Assembly: GCA_013399305.1 (NCBI GenBank)
Contig: VXAI01000191.1
Location: 1,582,595-1,646,594 of the forward strand
DNA from: Rostratula benghalensis
Taxonomy: Eukaryota; Chordata; Aves; Charadriiformes; Rostratulidae
Direction: 5' to 3'
DNA: 64,000 nt
Positions within the stretch are counted from its first letter, which is position 1. Every line of letters begins with the position of its first letter. A program made the position numbers and the translations under genes. The notes beneath the pieces are model-generated. The model ran no database searches. It was not told where the DNA came from and was given only the letters and a program-made list of their open reading frames with translations. Shown one piece after another: positions 1-14,444 of the stretch.

Positions 1-3000
1 TTCCCTGTTTGGGGAAAATGTTGGTCTTGCCAGCCTGCCAGTCAAAACCAGCAAAGGCCACACGGATGAAATGGAGCATGGCTGGTTTAAGGAGGACAGG
101 ATATTGATCTTCTGAGACAGAGAGAATTTTGCTTTCCTTTTTTTCCCCTCATCTTTTGAACATTTTTGTCCTTTGTTTATCAACTTGGACGAGCAATTTA
201 GATGCCAACTGATACCTTAAAACCCAGTTATTTCTTCCATGTTTTTAATCATTCTAGTCCAGTGCTATTCTAATGACAGGCTCAGAGCTCAACCCGTGGA
301 GAGGGCTGGTGGTCCCTCTTTTCCTTCAGTTTTCACTAAAAGCAAAGCAAAGTCAGAGGCTTTATGGACTTGGGCATGTTGAATTAGAACATGCTGACCT
401 GCTACGTGATGTTGAGCAGGTCATTTCTCAAGTCACTGGTTCAGCTTCCAAAGCATGGAGCTCGAGGCATCCACCTAAGCAGTTTTAAGTTAATAAAGTG
501 CTGTGAGATTTATGGACAAAAACTGTGATATTCTTGTAAAACTTAGTATTAGCAGTTTTCTGCCCTGAATAGGGGGAATTTTTGTTGTTGTTTTGTTCTT
601 TTTCTCTGAGCCTAACAAATTGATTGCTGCTGTTGATGTAACTACAGGCAGGTTACCTGTGGGAGGCAGACAGCCAACTTAGGGAAAAAAAATAATCTAT
701 GAACAGCTTTGATTTGCATGGAGGAGTTAAGACACAGCCTGGGTACTTTGATTAAAGTTGGAATTATTTCTGATAGCTCTGCTCTGCTCCTTGCTCCTCT
801 TCTATCAACTATCCTTGAGGTGACAGGAGCCAGTGCTGCTTCCAGTGGTGTTAACTGCTGTGAAAGCTTCGTCTCAGAAACCTCCTTGATGCCAGGGGAG
901 AGTGTGTTGCAGAGGGCAAGGAGATTCTCACTCTCGACTTCAGGGAGAGAAGAATCAACCTCATAGTATGTGGGACGCAGTGATAAAACTACAGTATTAC
1001 TTTAGTGTGCAATTATTGTCAATCAGTATGTTCAAAAGGGGCGTGGTGGAGGTAGGATAGGTCCCAAAGAAGACTACTTTTTATTGAAGGTTTTATTATA
1101 TCTTTTATCTTCTCTCTCTTTCTTTTTTTTTTTTAATTAAAATTCTTCAGTTATCTGAATCATTGTAACTGCTGATTTAACTGGATGATGTTTCCAAAGC
1201 TGTTTTGTAATTTTATGAACTCTATTTATTGCCAGTTGAAAGAAAAACAAATAGAGCCATAAGTTAGTTTTTGGTTTGGAAAATAACTATCTCATTACTG
1301 CAGTACAAATTTAAATCAGACCTTTATGGTTTAGCCCTAGCTAGTGACAAGCATTGAGTGATGGTTTTAGGGGCAGACACCTTTTCCCTGAATAAGCAAC
1401 TGAAAAGGATGCTGCCTTGTATATTCTTTTTAAGCTAAGAAGATCTGTGTGTCTCCCTCCCCAGTGCAGTATTTGCACGGAAAAGGACAGACAGTTTGGA
1501 TCGATACTGCTCTTTTAATTCACCCATGAAATTGGTAAAAGCTTGAGCTGAACAAGGCGGATAACCTGGGTCCTTGCTAGTATTTTAGTCCGGTGCCATT
1601 AGTCCAGAAATAGTAATGGTGTTTATGGTCTCATTTTTTGTAAGCTGTTCTTTTCAGGGAGTTGTGATTTTGTGGTACTGTTTGCTGCATGTTAGGCCGA
1701 GGGAGAGAACAGCAGTTGTTTTGATTAATTTGTTAGGGTGACAAAAGAGCAAAAAACTAAGGAAAAGTTAGCTCTCTGGGTCTCCTAATATATTTGATGC
1801 TCAAATAAGAGTTGTTATGGGACACATCGAAACATGTTACTCTTAAAAATGGGAAAAGCTTAATCTGCTTAATCTTGCTGCTAGGCAAAGTGCTGATTCC
1901 TGATTTTCTGGGATGCTCCATTCCTTTCCTGGCCATGAAGCCAGCCTTTTCTGAGGTCTTCTGTAAATGCTAGAGGCCAGGAATGTGTTTCAGCCTTCTT
2001 AAGTTTGGCACTGAGCAAAAGCTCCAGTTCAAGGTAATACTTAAGGCTTGTTCATTAGCTTGTAAGAAGTCACACTCTTTTTGCTTGTGTATATCCACCG
2101 CTATCTGAAAAGTTTGGACTGAGTCTCAGCTGGCATCTTTGACAGCTCCTGGCCCTAGGCCTGGAGCTTGGATCTTAGGCAATTAGATATGTTTCTCTTA
2201 GTGATAAATCTTACTGATTTCAGCTGATATCAAGTGTTTATGTATTCAGATACAAAGCCTGAACTTTAAAGATCTTTGAGGCCTCTGGGACCCGTGGGAA
2301 ACTGCTGCACAAATGGAGCGAGAGGCAGAAGTTGTCATTTTAATCTCCGAGGTTTTACTAAGCACATACTGAAGTACTTCGTTCCAACACAGACAAAAAG
2401 AAAGAAATGTAAATTCAGGTGTCTTCTTCCTCCTGGTAAGTTGTGAATTAGCATTGCTTCTAAGGCCAAACTAAGGTTTTCTGCTTAAAGTGGTGTTTGC
2501 TTCAAGTAGCAGCTTATAAAAGGAAATTACCAAGCAAAACAAATATATATATATATATTGCTCTTAAATTCATTCCTTCCAATGCACTGCATATGCTTAA
2601 TTAAGTCTAATTCTTTCTCTGAAGGTAGGCAGTTTCAGCTCTTCCTCTGGACCTGTTGGTCTGAACTGCCTCCATATTCTTCATGCCTTCAAAATATCAT
2701 TGGGCTTGGTGTAGGAGTTTATGAATCTGTCTGCCTGAAGTTTAGCCCCTGCAAAAACCTAAGAAATCCCTCATCCTGTTAAGTCTTCTGCAAAACCTCT
2801 CCTATTTTTGCAGATTTACCCAGCCACCTGTCTTCATTTTGCTTCTCTGGACGTCTGTATAGTTCATCTTAGGCATTCGAAATATGTGGTTGTAAAAATA
2901 AGGTGGGATAAAGAAGGAGAGGAAGGGCTGTCTCTGGCGCCTAAAATTCCTTCTAATTTGGCTTGGCTTTTTGTTTTGTTTTAAACTTTCTGTCATTAGA

Positions 3001-3697
3001 AGGCAATAGTAAAAAATACACCTGAGTAACTATGAAGCCTGACACGGGTCTGAGTAAATGACTGTATTGTGATGGACTGTGCAAGCACATGTATTAACAT
3101 TGCCAGAATCCAGCCCACACACTGACAGTACCTTACAGGTTGTGCCAACACAGAGGATTATTTTGCATAGGTAAATCCAGGTGTTAGTAGCTACTCAACA
3201 CTTCCTGGAAAAAAAAAAAAAAAAAAGATGGGTAATCACACTGACAGGTGCTGAGATGAGTTGCAGTGGTAATGTTTATTTAGTAAAAAACCTTATTTGC
3301 TGGCTGTTCATTTTTGTGTACTATGACACTGCCTCTGCTATTTCTGTGAATATTCAATTTAACAGTGGTGCTGCGATGCAGTTTTATATCTTAGCCTGTC
3401 ATATGCTTGCTCCATACATTTTTTTGGCACTGTCCTTTCTTGCTGGATGCTTTGTGGGGACAACCAAGTTGAAGTAAGTGAGGAAAATACCTTTGGTTTT
3501 TGAGGACTGAGATGGCTAATACTACACTGATATGCTGATGGGATACTGTTAAAACAGGATTTCAACATCCTGGAGAAATTCTGTCTGGACTGCAGTAGCC
3601 CCCCCATACCAGTACCTTTTGGGGGGGTGACTGAATGTAATGCAGCTCTCTAGAGAAGGACATGGGCACCCTGGAAGGCAATGTGTTGAACACAGGT
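1..3697. other. Non-coding flank or intron, no gene seen
   Basis: AT-rich unique DNA. Open frames here are short, have no family resemblance and no codon-like composition, so I treat them as chance. A run of about 18 A lies near 3210-3227 and a short TA repeat near 2543-2559. The position upstream of KCNS3 on the same strand suggests 5' flank or a long 5' UTR intron, but no promoter or CpG island is visible, so the transcription start is probably outside the window. Confidence 0.6.
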
Positions 3698-4246
3698 GAG
3701 TAGTGTGCCCTTGCAATGAAGGCTAGTTGCATCCTGGGCTTTATTAGCAAGGCTGTAGCCAGCAGGACCACAGCAGCAGTTATTCTTCCCTGCTTGGCAC
3801 TGTGGGACTGTGTCTGCAGGACTGTGTCCAGATTTGGGCTGTCTCTGCTACAGATATTGACATACTGGAGTGAGTCCTGCAGAAGGCCATAAAAGTGGTT
3901 GGATGTAGGAGCACACAGCATACAAGGAGAGGCTGACAGAGATGAATTTGTTCAATCCAGAGAAGAGAAGGTGCAGGGGAAACCTTGCTGTGGCCTACAG
4001 TTACCTGATAGGTAACTTTTTCTGAGATGCATAGCAGTGGGATGCAACCCGGTGAAACCAAGTTGGATCAAAAAGAGCATCTGATTAGACTTTAGGAAAA
4101 ATATTTTCACCATTCAACATTGGCTCAGGTTGTCCTGAGAGTTTGGGAAATCATGGAGATAGTCAAAACTTAATTGGCCCTGAACAGGCTGCTCTAATTG
4201 GACTAGCTTTGAGCATTGGGTTGGACAGTATGACCTCTGAAGGACT
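3698..4246 (+). mobile_element. Old CR1 LINE 3' fragment
   Basis: This stretch reads like the end of CR1 ORF2 and its short 3' UTR. It includes 'catcctgggctttattagcaa' type sequence near 3731, 'tgtccagatttgggctg' near 3826, 'ctgcagaaggccataaaa' near 3878, 'ccagagaagagaaggtgcag' near 3957, and a tail resembling 'gggttggacagtatgacctc' near 4219. Many substitutions and indels break every frame, so this is an old, inactive copy. It lacks the intact octamer end seen in younger copies here. Boundaries are approximate. Confidence 0.75.
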
Positions 4247-5150
4247 TTTTAAAGGCAAATTAGTTTGTGATGCTACCTAGAAAGTCAACAGAAGGGATGG
4301 AACAAAGTGATGTCCAATGTAGGACTCTTGAGCACGTGTCCCAAAATCTGAATGCTCCAAGAAATTGCGGTTTCTGGATGTTTAAGTAGAGATAAGGCTT
4401 ATGCAGTGTTAGGTTCTGTGGTGTCCTTGCACACAGTGGCTCTGAGCAGTATGTCCCCAGAGTTTGTCTGCATCAAATGTTTCTGTTACACCTCAATGCT
4501 ACAGCCTGTCTCCCACTATGAGATGTCACCTGATAGACACAGCTGGCTGGTTTGCCATGCTGGACCAGCTGCTCCCAGTGTTAACTGTAAGGTTGCACCC
4601 AGTTCCTTTTTTGCATCCAGAGGTTTCTGTGCTCAAGAAAGTCTGTCTCGCAGATATTCTCTCCAGCTGCCTTCACATATCCTCCCATAGCATGTGGCCT
4701 CATGTTGTGCATGCTCACACACTGCAAAAATTATTTGGATGCACTGATTGTTGGATCGAAGCAAACTGCAGGACTTATATAAGAGCGTTCTGGAGCTCTG
4801 CTTCAGAGTTGTCTTGGGTCAAAAGGTTTTTCATTTGAAGAACACAGTCTCCTTTAGTGAAATTAACATGCCTCAAACACAAACGTTTTTTACAGTTTTT
4901 CAGTTGAAGGTTTCACCCAAAATATCCACCACAACAATAGCTTGTGTTCTTGTTGCCTAAGAGACTCTGCAAGTGTCTTGGAGAATTTCACCATGATAAA
5001 ATTGTTTATCTCTGAGATTAATGGACTTTTTTTCAAAACATAAAAAAAAATAACTACCATGTAACTTTAGCTACTCAGTCTGCCAAGTAAAATTTGATAG
5101 ATGGCAAAGGAAGAAAATGAACTGTTACGAAGAATTTGTAGACAGCCTGT

Positions 5151-5168
5151 CTACATCTACATCTACAT
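5151..5168. repeat. (CTACAT)3 short tandem repeat
   Basis: Three perfect copies of the hexamer CTACAT are visible. This is a minor simple repeat. Confidence 0.9.
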
Positions 5169-5628
5169 TCTGCTGTCCATCCTCAGTGACTCCATCCCCA
5201 TTCCGAATCTACTCTAAGTATGGGCCCGAACTCAACAAGATGCTCAAGTGTCTGTTAGGAAAACAATTTTGCAAGAATAAGGGTATTCAAGCACTGGACT
5301 AGATTCCACAACCTCTCTGGGCAGACTTTATCGTGGGAGATTAAATAAACATCTGTCAAAAATTATTTAGGAATAACTGATCCTGCCTCGAGGTGGAGGA
5401 GGGATTGAATTATATTACTCATCAAGATCCATTCCTGACTTGATTTGTGTAGTCCATGGTTTATCACCAACATAACAATTTAATTTATAAATAAAAACCT
5501 CAAAGTGACTGAGATACACCCATAACATCTGTAGTGGTGGGAGAGATTTTTTTCTTAAGCGTTTTATCCCGAAGCCAGGACTTTACAGGCTAAAACTATA
5601 ATGGATTCAAAAGTTATGGTCAAAAGTT

Positions 5629-5640
5629 GGGGGGGGGGGG
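5629..5640. repeat. Poly-G run (12 G)
   Basis: Twelve consecutive G in AT-rich surroundings. Such runs are prone to length errors in sequencing and to polymorphism. Confidence 0.95.
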
Positions 5641-5961
5641 AGGTTGAGTGATTTAGCACTGTGCCTGCCCTTTTAGCTATTTTGGTCCTGCGACTGAGAG
5701 TTAGTGGAGGTGTGATTGATAGCACGGGCAGGACTGATTTCATGTGTCTCCTAACAGTTTTTCCTGCTATGGTGTACTACAGTGTTTACATTCTACCTGG
5801 GTTTACGTTCATAGATGTCTCTTCCCAGCCTAAGGTGGAAAAGCCCTACATTATGGAGTGCATGGATCTGCCATTGTTCAGAACAAGTTCTTCACCAAGC
5901 AAAACTGACTGCTGTGACTGGACTTTGCATCCTTTAGAAACATTATCTCGCTTCTAAAAAT

Positions 5962-5981
5962 ATAAATAAATAAATAAATAA
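5962..5981. repeat. (ATAA)5 microsatellite
   Basis: Five tandem ATAA units just beyond the AT-rich 'cttctaaaaat'. A simple tetranucleotide repeat of common vertebrate type. Confidence 0.95.
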
Positions 5982-8900
5982 CTCGACAAAGATGAGGAGA
6001 GGGAAGAGATAATCTAGGAGCAGAAATGATTGGTGGTCTTGCAGCATCAGGAAACATCTGTGCTAGGAACCGGAGGACAATTCCTCAGACTCCAAAGTGA
6101 GAAATAAGAATAACTATTTTTCCTTTATAATCAGGAAATGTAGGATGGAATAAAAAACTTTGAGTATCAGGTCAATCTTCATGGTAAGTGAATGAAATCT
6201 TAATTTTAGCTCTCTGTTCGCTTTTCTACAAGTCACCAAACTCTGTATTCATATCCTTAACATGGAAGAATTATGGTTCACTGTGAGTATAATTAACCTC
6301 TGTGCAGAGGCTTGTGAACCATTAACACTCTTGAAAGTCACACTCTTGAAAACTCAGGAGAGACTTAAATGGTTCCTACATCTGTGTATTAGAGAAAAAA
6401 AATCTCATGTCTAATTGTTTATCCCTGTATGTTAGGACTGGAGAAGGTTGTAGTGGTGAGGTAGGTTATGTGGTTTGCCACTTCTACCATCATAGCCTCT
6501 CAGTGCAACCACTCACTCTTGCAACTGCACTATAAATGCAGGAATGATATTTAGATTTCCTCCTGTATCTAAACGTGCTTTTTAAAAAAGAGGCAAACAA
6601 AAAAGGAAATATCCGAAGATGACATATTTCAGGAAAAATGAGCCTGCACAGGATCATTAACAGGGCATTTGACTAATTTTGCTGGACAACAGCAGCACCA
6701 TGTGTGTTAAACAGAGGCTAATGAACCTGCTGCTGAGTCCAGTTAGAGACTGTCCTTTCTGTTTGGGAGGGGAATCCTATAAATCACTTCTTTTTCTTTA
6801 ATTGCCTGCTATAGGGCTACTCTGTCAGAATGCATATGACTGTGGCTCTGGGCTCAGTGTCTCAGGGTACCAGTACCTGGTTTGGTACGTGCTCACTTCT
6901 GAGGGGACTGAGAAGAGAAAAATGGTGTTGAGGGGGTGTGGGCTGCGCTTGTTCACGGGCAGCAGATCTGCTGTCTGACCTGAGGCGTGCTGCTTTCCCT
7001 GTCTGGGTATCTGCATCCTTGTATTTGCTTAGGTAATTAACCTTTCAAAGCCAAACTACCTCAAGCTATCTCGTGAAATAGACTTTCACTAAGAACTTCC
7101 TTAGACTCTAGACTAATCTAACGATAAAAGAATGATGCTGGATTTTATTTATTTAGTTATTTATTTAAAGAAATATGCTGATGTACCTTTATTCCATGTC
7201 AGTTTTCCTATATGGGAAAGTACCTGATGCTGGGATCATTGTCAGATGTTCTTGACCACTAATGGTACTACAAATTACCTAATAGGCATACCAATAGTAT
7301 TGTTTTGTTCATCACGGTTATTGGAGAAGTACTCAAATAGCAACAGTGTAGGACTCAGTGGAAAATGCAGTACAGAATATTAATTTGAGGAAAGGAATCT
7401 CTATAAACTGTCCTCATTACAGAGATCCTTTGACCTACAAGTTACAAGGCTCACTTCAAAGAGTACTTCTTGTTTTGAAACTGTGCTTTTGATGGGTGTC
7501 ATTAAGATGAGCTGTCAAACAACATTATTGCCAAAAGCATTAACCTGAAGAGAGAGAATTTGGTTTACCATCAAACCACAACAATGCTGCCCTGGTCGTG
7601 GTAACGTCTTTGAGATCTTCTAATCTTCTTACATTTTTGGTGAACTTCAGTGTCTGGGACAGCATAGCTCAAGGAAATGCTTAGTGTGGTCAGCTCTCTG
7701 TGGAAACCAACAAATATTGTAAGTGCAGCTTTATAACTATGTTTAATTGGTGGGAATTTACAGGTAGAGTTTCAAGTAAATGCATTTTAATCTGTCAGTT
7801 CCACTTAGTTAAGGTGGATAATGATCTTCTAATTTATAAGAACAGAATATAAATTACAGAGTGTTTGGGAATGTTGCAAGGTGCAAGCCTTATTAGCTGT
7901 CATAATGTATGTTATCTCTGGGAGTTTTTTAAGTTAGGAAGGAGATATCTTTTCCTAATTTATTTTCTTTAAATCATTTTACAAGATGTCATTCTGATAG
8001 CTGGGTGGTATTAGATCTAGCGTGCTGCTCTTTGTATGTATGAGAAAGCAATTCAGATCACTGACTGCATTCCCAAAGAAGCTTCTGTCATGCTGATGCT
8101 ACAACCAGCACTGTTTTTCCTTGCCCCTTTCTCCTACCCACCCCTTGGCAGCCTCCTCGTAGTGAAAATCAGCAGAATTTAACTTTGAGAGGATTCATTT
8201 TACCTAGTATTAACCATATGCAAGTTAGACACCTTATGACATTAGTCACGTAGGCTGGTTATCTAGTCAATAGAGATGGGTTTGTCCAGTGGGTGATTCA
8301 CTCCTAAACACATGTGCCTAAGCTAAGCTAAGTGTGAGCCCTGGGCTGGAGGTGCTTATTCTTCTGTTCTTGTGTTCTTTCACACTGTGCTCTTTTCCAT
8401 TTCTTTCTTATGCAGTCTTTTGGAGGAGGCATTGTTTTAATAGAAAGTGTATTGTATTCAATATTTAAATAATTTTATATGTTATTATCATCAGTGCTCC
8501 CGTCAGCCACTGTTTCCAAATGATGATTATTTCTTTGTCATCTACATTTTATTGGAAAGATGGACAAACATTTGGCACATCTTTAGTTTCTGAAATGGTC
8601 TGGTGACATCAGTAGAATTGTACTAGGTGTGAACTTAGCCAAGTAGGCTTATGTGGAAGCAACATCAGAACAAATTTTGGCCCTGGATGTTTCAATTCAA
8701 ACTTTATTTGCCCAAGGTCTCCTGGGAGGTTGTATTAAATCTATTTTAAGAGAAATGTAGTTGCATAATTATATTATTTTCATGGCATTTTAATGCAATA
8801 TTCTGGATAGAGGATGTAATTGCCAATGGAATAGAAAAAATAAATGACACCTGAGCAAATAATTTAGCAGACAGATTTGTCCTCTTTGCCTCACAGAATG

Positions 8901-11900
8901 TCCATAACCACAGACCAGTTTCTTCAGATGGTCTTGCTATTTGCACTGGATGACTTTTTTAAGCTAACCTCTGCCTCCACAGGCCGTTTGCTACTGACTT
9001 TGCAGTTAACTTAACTGTGTCCAATATTAAAAAGGAGAATTGATGGTTACAGCTTATATCACAATGAAAGAGCCTGTGCCAAATAATATTGCCTTACATT
9101 TTTTCAGGCTTAATTATGTGTGCTAAAGCAGTTATTACTTCCCAGCTGACAGGCAATAACTTAAGTCACACTAACTGGATTTCAGTCCCAATCCTTAATA
9201 GTGATTGATCAAGTAAATTATACATGCATTTAGATGTTTTACTATGCTCAGTGAGTCACAAAGCATAGACAGTACTTTTAGGTGGTGCATTAGACAAGTA
9301 TGTGCCCTACGAGGAGTGGACAAATTGAAACACTTCAAAAATCAGTGGAAATGTTGATACTGAACTTAAGTTTGTTAGGGTTATATCCACAGCTTTTTTA
9401 AAAGTACTTAGGTGTCTAAAGCAGCATGTGTGTAGCTGGGGTGATTTGTAAAAGCTCTTAACCGTCAGGCAATCAGCAGAAGTTAGAATCCAGGTGCTTG
9501 TCTGCTTCATTAGGAGACAAAGTCTGGTGCCTGGGGATGGTTGGATGCCCAAATAAGATTCTTTAGAGTGAATTTGCTCAAAATTCAATTTTCTGCATTG
9601 GAAACACTATATTGGAAATCTACCAAGATACCTGATTCTTTGGGAAAAAAATATCTTTGAGCTCTCTAAATAGTTTGTAGAGTTACAGAGATTTGCCTGC
9701 CCTTTCAAGTTCAAGTCAGTATTGCATCCCTCGTGACTTCATTGTAAGCAGGATTTGGCCCTTTTTATTTCTATTCTTTCAACCTCGAGGAAATAATCCT
9801 AAAATGTAAACTTTCTTAGTCTTGAGATGCTTATGAAGTGCTATTGTATATGTGTAGCAAGTAGGAGGTGAGGCTATAGACAACAGAGCCATGAAGCAAA
9901 CTGGTGGAAAATCTGTAGGGATGTGCTGTCTTTGAATATTTTAAGTAGCAAAGCACAACGTAGCCTATCCAACAGTAAATCAGTTCAACTTTCTTTCCAT
10001 TGTGCCTGGATAATCACAGACAGATTAACACTAACAAGAGCTGAAATGGTCCCAATTCGGAATTACCAGTAGCTGAGATAATATCACCTTCAAATGTGAA
10101 CACATCAGAAAAGATGTACAGAGGCTTGTGATGTAGGACCTCACAAAGTATGGGGACTTTGTGTTGAGAATATGTGAAAGAACTGAGAAAGAGAAACTTT
10201 GCTGACAAATAAATTTGTGGTATGGGGGTGCACATTGCCACTAAAAGTCTGTAGGGATTTGTTCCAGAAGAGATTGGAAACTATAGCACTTTGGGGTATG
10301 TTATACATCTGTGTCATAGCTCTCTCAAAGGAACTGTATATATAAACTCTGTCTTTTTGACTCTCCTTTTGTGAGCTTTAGGGATTTCACAGCGTGCTAA
10401 AAGCCCAAAAATTTGCTATCCCCCTTCCAAGCCAGACAATGGGTCTGTGGCCTCACCAACAATGTATGACTACAGAAGCGCTGGCGAGAGCCCATCTCTA
10501 AATTGGATTGGGAAGAGTTGGATCCTGTTGCTTTGTTTTTTATTCTAGTGTTTGTATCCTTTTCACACAGTTTCCTTATGACTGGCTTTTATTTGGCCCT
10601 CAAGCTTAACATTTGGAACTTCTATGTGTTGGGTTTTTTCCATCATCTCGGAAAATAATGTTGATTCTTCCAGGAGGCATCTCTCTTTTGTGTTTTGTTT
10701 CATTTTCTATTCTATATGAGTTCTTATCCAGTAGCTCATTGAGGGAACTGAAGCAATTAAAGCAACCAAGTAACTAACATCTGGTATGTGTTTGCTTACT
10801 CTTTTCTACTCTCTCCAGGGCAAGAAGTGTGTGCTTTGGAATGGTTAGCAGTTTATTATGTTATAGATGAATACTTGTTGTTTACAGAAGATCAAAGAGG
10901 CTAATGTTGCACTTCAAGTTGAGGGTTGCAAAGTTTGTGGTAACTCTGTGTTCTTAGGATGTTCATGACACTCACTTTGGCACTCCAGGAAAGCATCGTT
11001 TTCAGCTAAGCACAATTTTACCCTTGAGTAAAAAAATTGGTTGACTAAAGAGTTCCCTTGAGTAGAGAGCATGTTGTGCTGAGGCAGAAGTTGTCATCTG
11101 TGGTCTTTGCCCTGTGGCTGGAGTCACTTGTTTAAATGCCACAAATTGTTCTGATGGTGCCTGGCACAACAATGTCCTGGTCCATGGCTCTGGGATCAAG
11201 GTCCCTGCAAGTCAAACAAGACATTTGTCAGATCACGAGGCTCCTCTTGACATAGTTACCATGAAACTTTCCTGTACATTCTTGTCTTAATCTAAAAATC
11301 AGTTAATAGTTGTATTATAGCAGGTTCTGGATCATGGCCTTCCTAAGCAAGATCCATTTTATCTCTGCATCTTGCACAAATTATGACTACAGTGCCCTCA
11401 AAACAAAGCAGTAAATTGTTGCTCACTGAATTTATTATACAGAGCAATTGCATGGAGGCACCATCATGAATATAATCTGCATAATCAATATGGTTTTATA
11501 TTGCTGTCTCAACAGTAAGTCAGAGTCTAGTGTACCAAGGATTTGCTGAACACTAAATTCTTGCTTTAGGTATTTCAGTAAAACTTGCTTTGTATTTGTT
11601 ATGGTCAGAAACACCTATATGTAGTATAAGATTTTGCTGGTTTTTATACTGGCTTACATTTCTACTGCTCTCATCTCAATGAATTGCTGAAAGTGAAGTA
11701 GAGATTTTACTCACTGAAATTAATCCATAAATAGAATCAGTTTGGTTTTGAATACAGTTTGACCTCCAGTCACTCCAGTCCTTGAGATTTTTTATTTTTT
11801 TAAATTTACAATGTTGTAAAACCTCAGCTTGTCTCTAGATAATGAGTGTGGTACTGATTGTCAGCTGAGTCCTGTTGTCCTTCATCTGTGAGTAGAGATC

Positions 11901-14444
11901 AGTACTTTTATTTTATGTCTTATTCTTTCCTAAAAGCTAAGCCTTGGGAAACATCTTGAGCAGCTGTGTCTTAGAATCATTCTGTTAGCTAGTAAATGCC
12001 TGCCTTCAACCTAAGGTGTAAAATCACTTCTATGTACACAGTTTATCATGCCATAAAAGCTGGCTATTTTCTGTCTTGACAGATAGAAAGCAGTATGTCT
12101 CATATAGGGCTTTCCCCATCCCCCTGTGTCTTAGCAGAACACATTTTTATTTGATTGTCCAGTAGGCTGTGCACACAGTAAAATTAATGTTTCAACTAAT
12201 TTGGATTTAAGATAAGTTGCTTAAAGGGGGTTGTAATGTGGCCAGAAAAAGATATATTTTTTTTTTCACATTTTTCAAAATAACATTTTTCTTTCACTAC
12301 ATAAATAAAGCTCCCTCTGGGTAGAGATCTGTTTTTGCAGAATTAATTACCAGAGCAAATATGTAGTTTCAGCATCTTGTAGGCCCAGTTGTTCATGTGT
12401 TATGTGTCAGTAGTTGTTGTACACAGGGAGATTACTATGAGATTTTGGAATGGGTCCCATGAAGAGCAGAAGTAGAATACGTGAGGTTTACAGCATCAGA
12501 CCCTCTGTTCCTACTTGTGTTAAGGAATATCAAAAATAATACAAGAGAAACAGGAAGAGAGAACAGCACTGAGTAGGTCTCTAAGGTGAGGTGAGGGGGA
12601 AGATCACAGCTCAGAAAGTCCTTTGTAACCTCCTCCTAAACAGAAAAATGGATCTGTATTAAAACCTGATGTGCATTAACTTGTGCCCTGAAACCCTGCT
12701 ACCATGAGCTCCCAGTGATCTATATCTCTATTCTCAGCCCATCTGGAAGGTTCTGGAGTGGCCAGAATGCAACAGAAGTCTTTTCCTTTGTGGCAGTTGC
12801 AGGGAGTTGCTGCTCCTCTAAACAGTAGTTGTTCTCCATTGCATTTTATAGATAATACCATAGTTTTATCTCTCATTGCATTGTGTAGATACTACGAAAC
12901 AACCTCAGCTGGAGGGATTCATCTTCTGGCTCTTCATCTCTCTGGGGAGTTTGGTGCTTTCCCTGCCAGCATGGATCTGTGTCCTTGGCATTTAATCAGA
13001 AATTTGAACCCCAGTTTTAAGGCTTTTCCCACTTCCATCTTTTGCTATAATCAACAAGTTACAAGGACAAAATTGTGCATGAGGGTTGACCCTACTGTGA
13101 AGCAGGACAGGGTTGTCTCCCTTTAGGTCTTGCTGCAGTAAAAGGAGATCAGGAGCTCTGCAGCAGAGTGGGTTCCTCCAAGACAAGCAGCCTTTGCTGG
13201 ATCCTTCCATTTGTGATGACAGATTTGGGATCAGTAGCTCTGCAATGCAACCGATTCAGTCAGTTTGTTTTAAAAATGATGAGGAAATCAGTACTGGATT
13301 AGGTAGAGGTGCCCAAGAAGTTTCATAGTGAGTTACTTTGGGTGACTGATGGAGCTGTAGGTAGCAGTGGCACAGATGTGGACTTACCTCTGTTCAGGGT
13401 ATTCACAGTTGGATCATATCTAGTGGTCAATTCATCTCAGTTGAGTCTTCCCTTCTCCACAAGACCTCATGTCTCTAGTGTATTATTTAAAGCCACAAAA
13501 AGGTGGCCCTTGCTATCTTCATGAATTCAGGGAGTGAGGCTATAAGCCTCAAAAGAACTAGGCCATTAATGCTAGTAGCTGAGGCTGAAAGAAAGGTGAA
13601 TTGCTCTAGCTGACAGTGGATAAAGCTTGTGGGGTGGAGTTGTTTTGCTCTTTTGCCTCCTGCTTGTGCTGGTGGTGTAAAGTGGGGTTCACCCTTGAGG
13701 CCCAGTCTCCCAGACATCCACTCTGGCACTTATTCAAGTCTACAGTGGTTCCTATTTGAGGAAAATGCCTAGGTTTCTATTATGTAAAGCAGTACTGTTC
13801 CCTCCTCTCTCGTGCTGACATACAGCAGGGGTAGAGCTGTGGTGCACACACTATGAACAGGGAAATAGATATAACTTTAATGACCTTCATTAACCAAGTC
13901 AGGAGTTAACCTTCATTAACATTAAGGAGCCACAAAAAATACTCAAGGTCTAACATTTCCCAACTTTGAATTATAATTGGTGCTATTGCAGGAGGCACTG
14001 AAATATGGACAGATACAGAAATTACAGTCTGTTACAGTAGGTTCCCCAAGCTCCTAAAGAGCACCAAAGCAATTTCTTTGCATGATATGAGTCCATCTGT
14101 TAGGACTAGAGAATTATGGTGCTCTCTCATCACACTTAAAATTCATTGGCTTCCATATTAAATTGAAATAAATTAGCTTAGCATACATCAATTAATGTTT
14201 AAGTGTCAGAGATAAAAAAAAAACAAGCCTCTTCATGATCAGAAGTTATATATAATCTCATGACAAGGGTAAGAAATGCCAGTTTTGGCTTGAAGACAAA
14301 TTTCCTTAGAAAGAAAGCTAAGAACTCCTGAAATATTTCACTTATTTGCTGGTAACTATATCTGCCTTTGAATTGCATTTCAGATGAATAATTTAACTTA
14401 CAGTAAAATATGAAACATTGAAATGTCCTTCTGTCTGTCTGCAG

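Larger units (their letters stand above)
4247..14444. other. Non-coding region upstream of KCNS3
   Basis: About 10 kb without a supported gene. It contains short simple repeats, listed separately, and otherwise unique AT-rich DNA. The frames at 4352-4838, 12758-13126 and similar positions overlap one another in different phases, lack family motifs and have no convincing splice context. It is probably intron or 5' flank of KCNS3. Confidence 0.6.

Noticed and set aside
3562..4061. Minus-strand frames of 119 and 93 codons
   Set aside because: They run antisense to a degraded CR1 and show no protein family.
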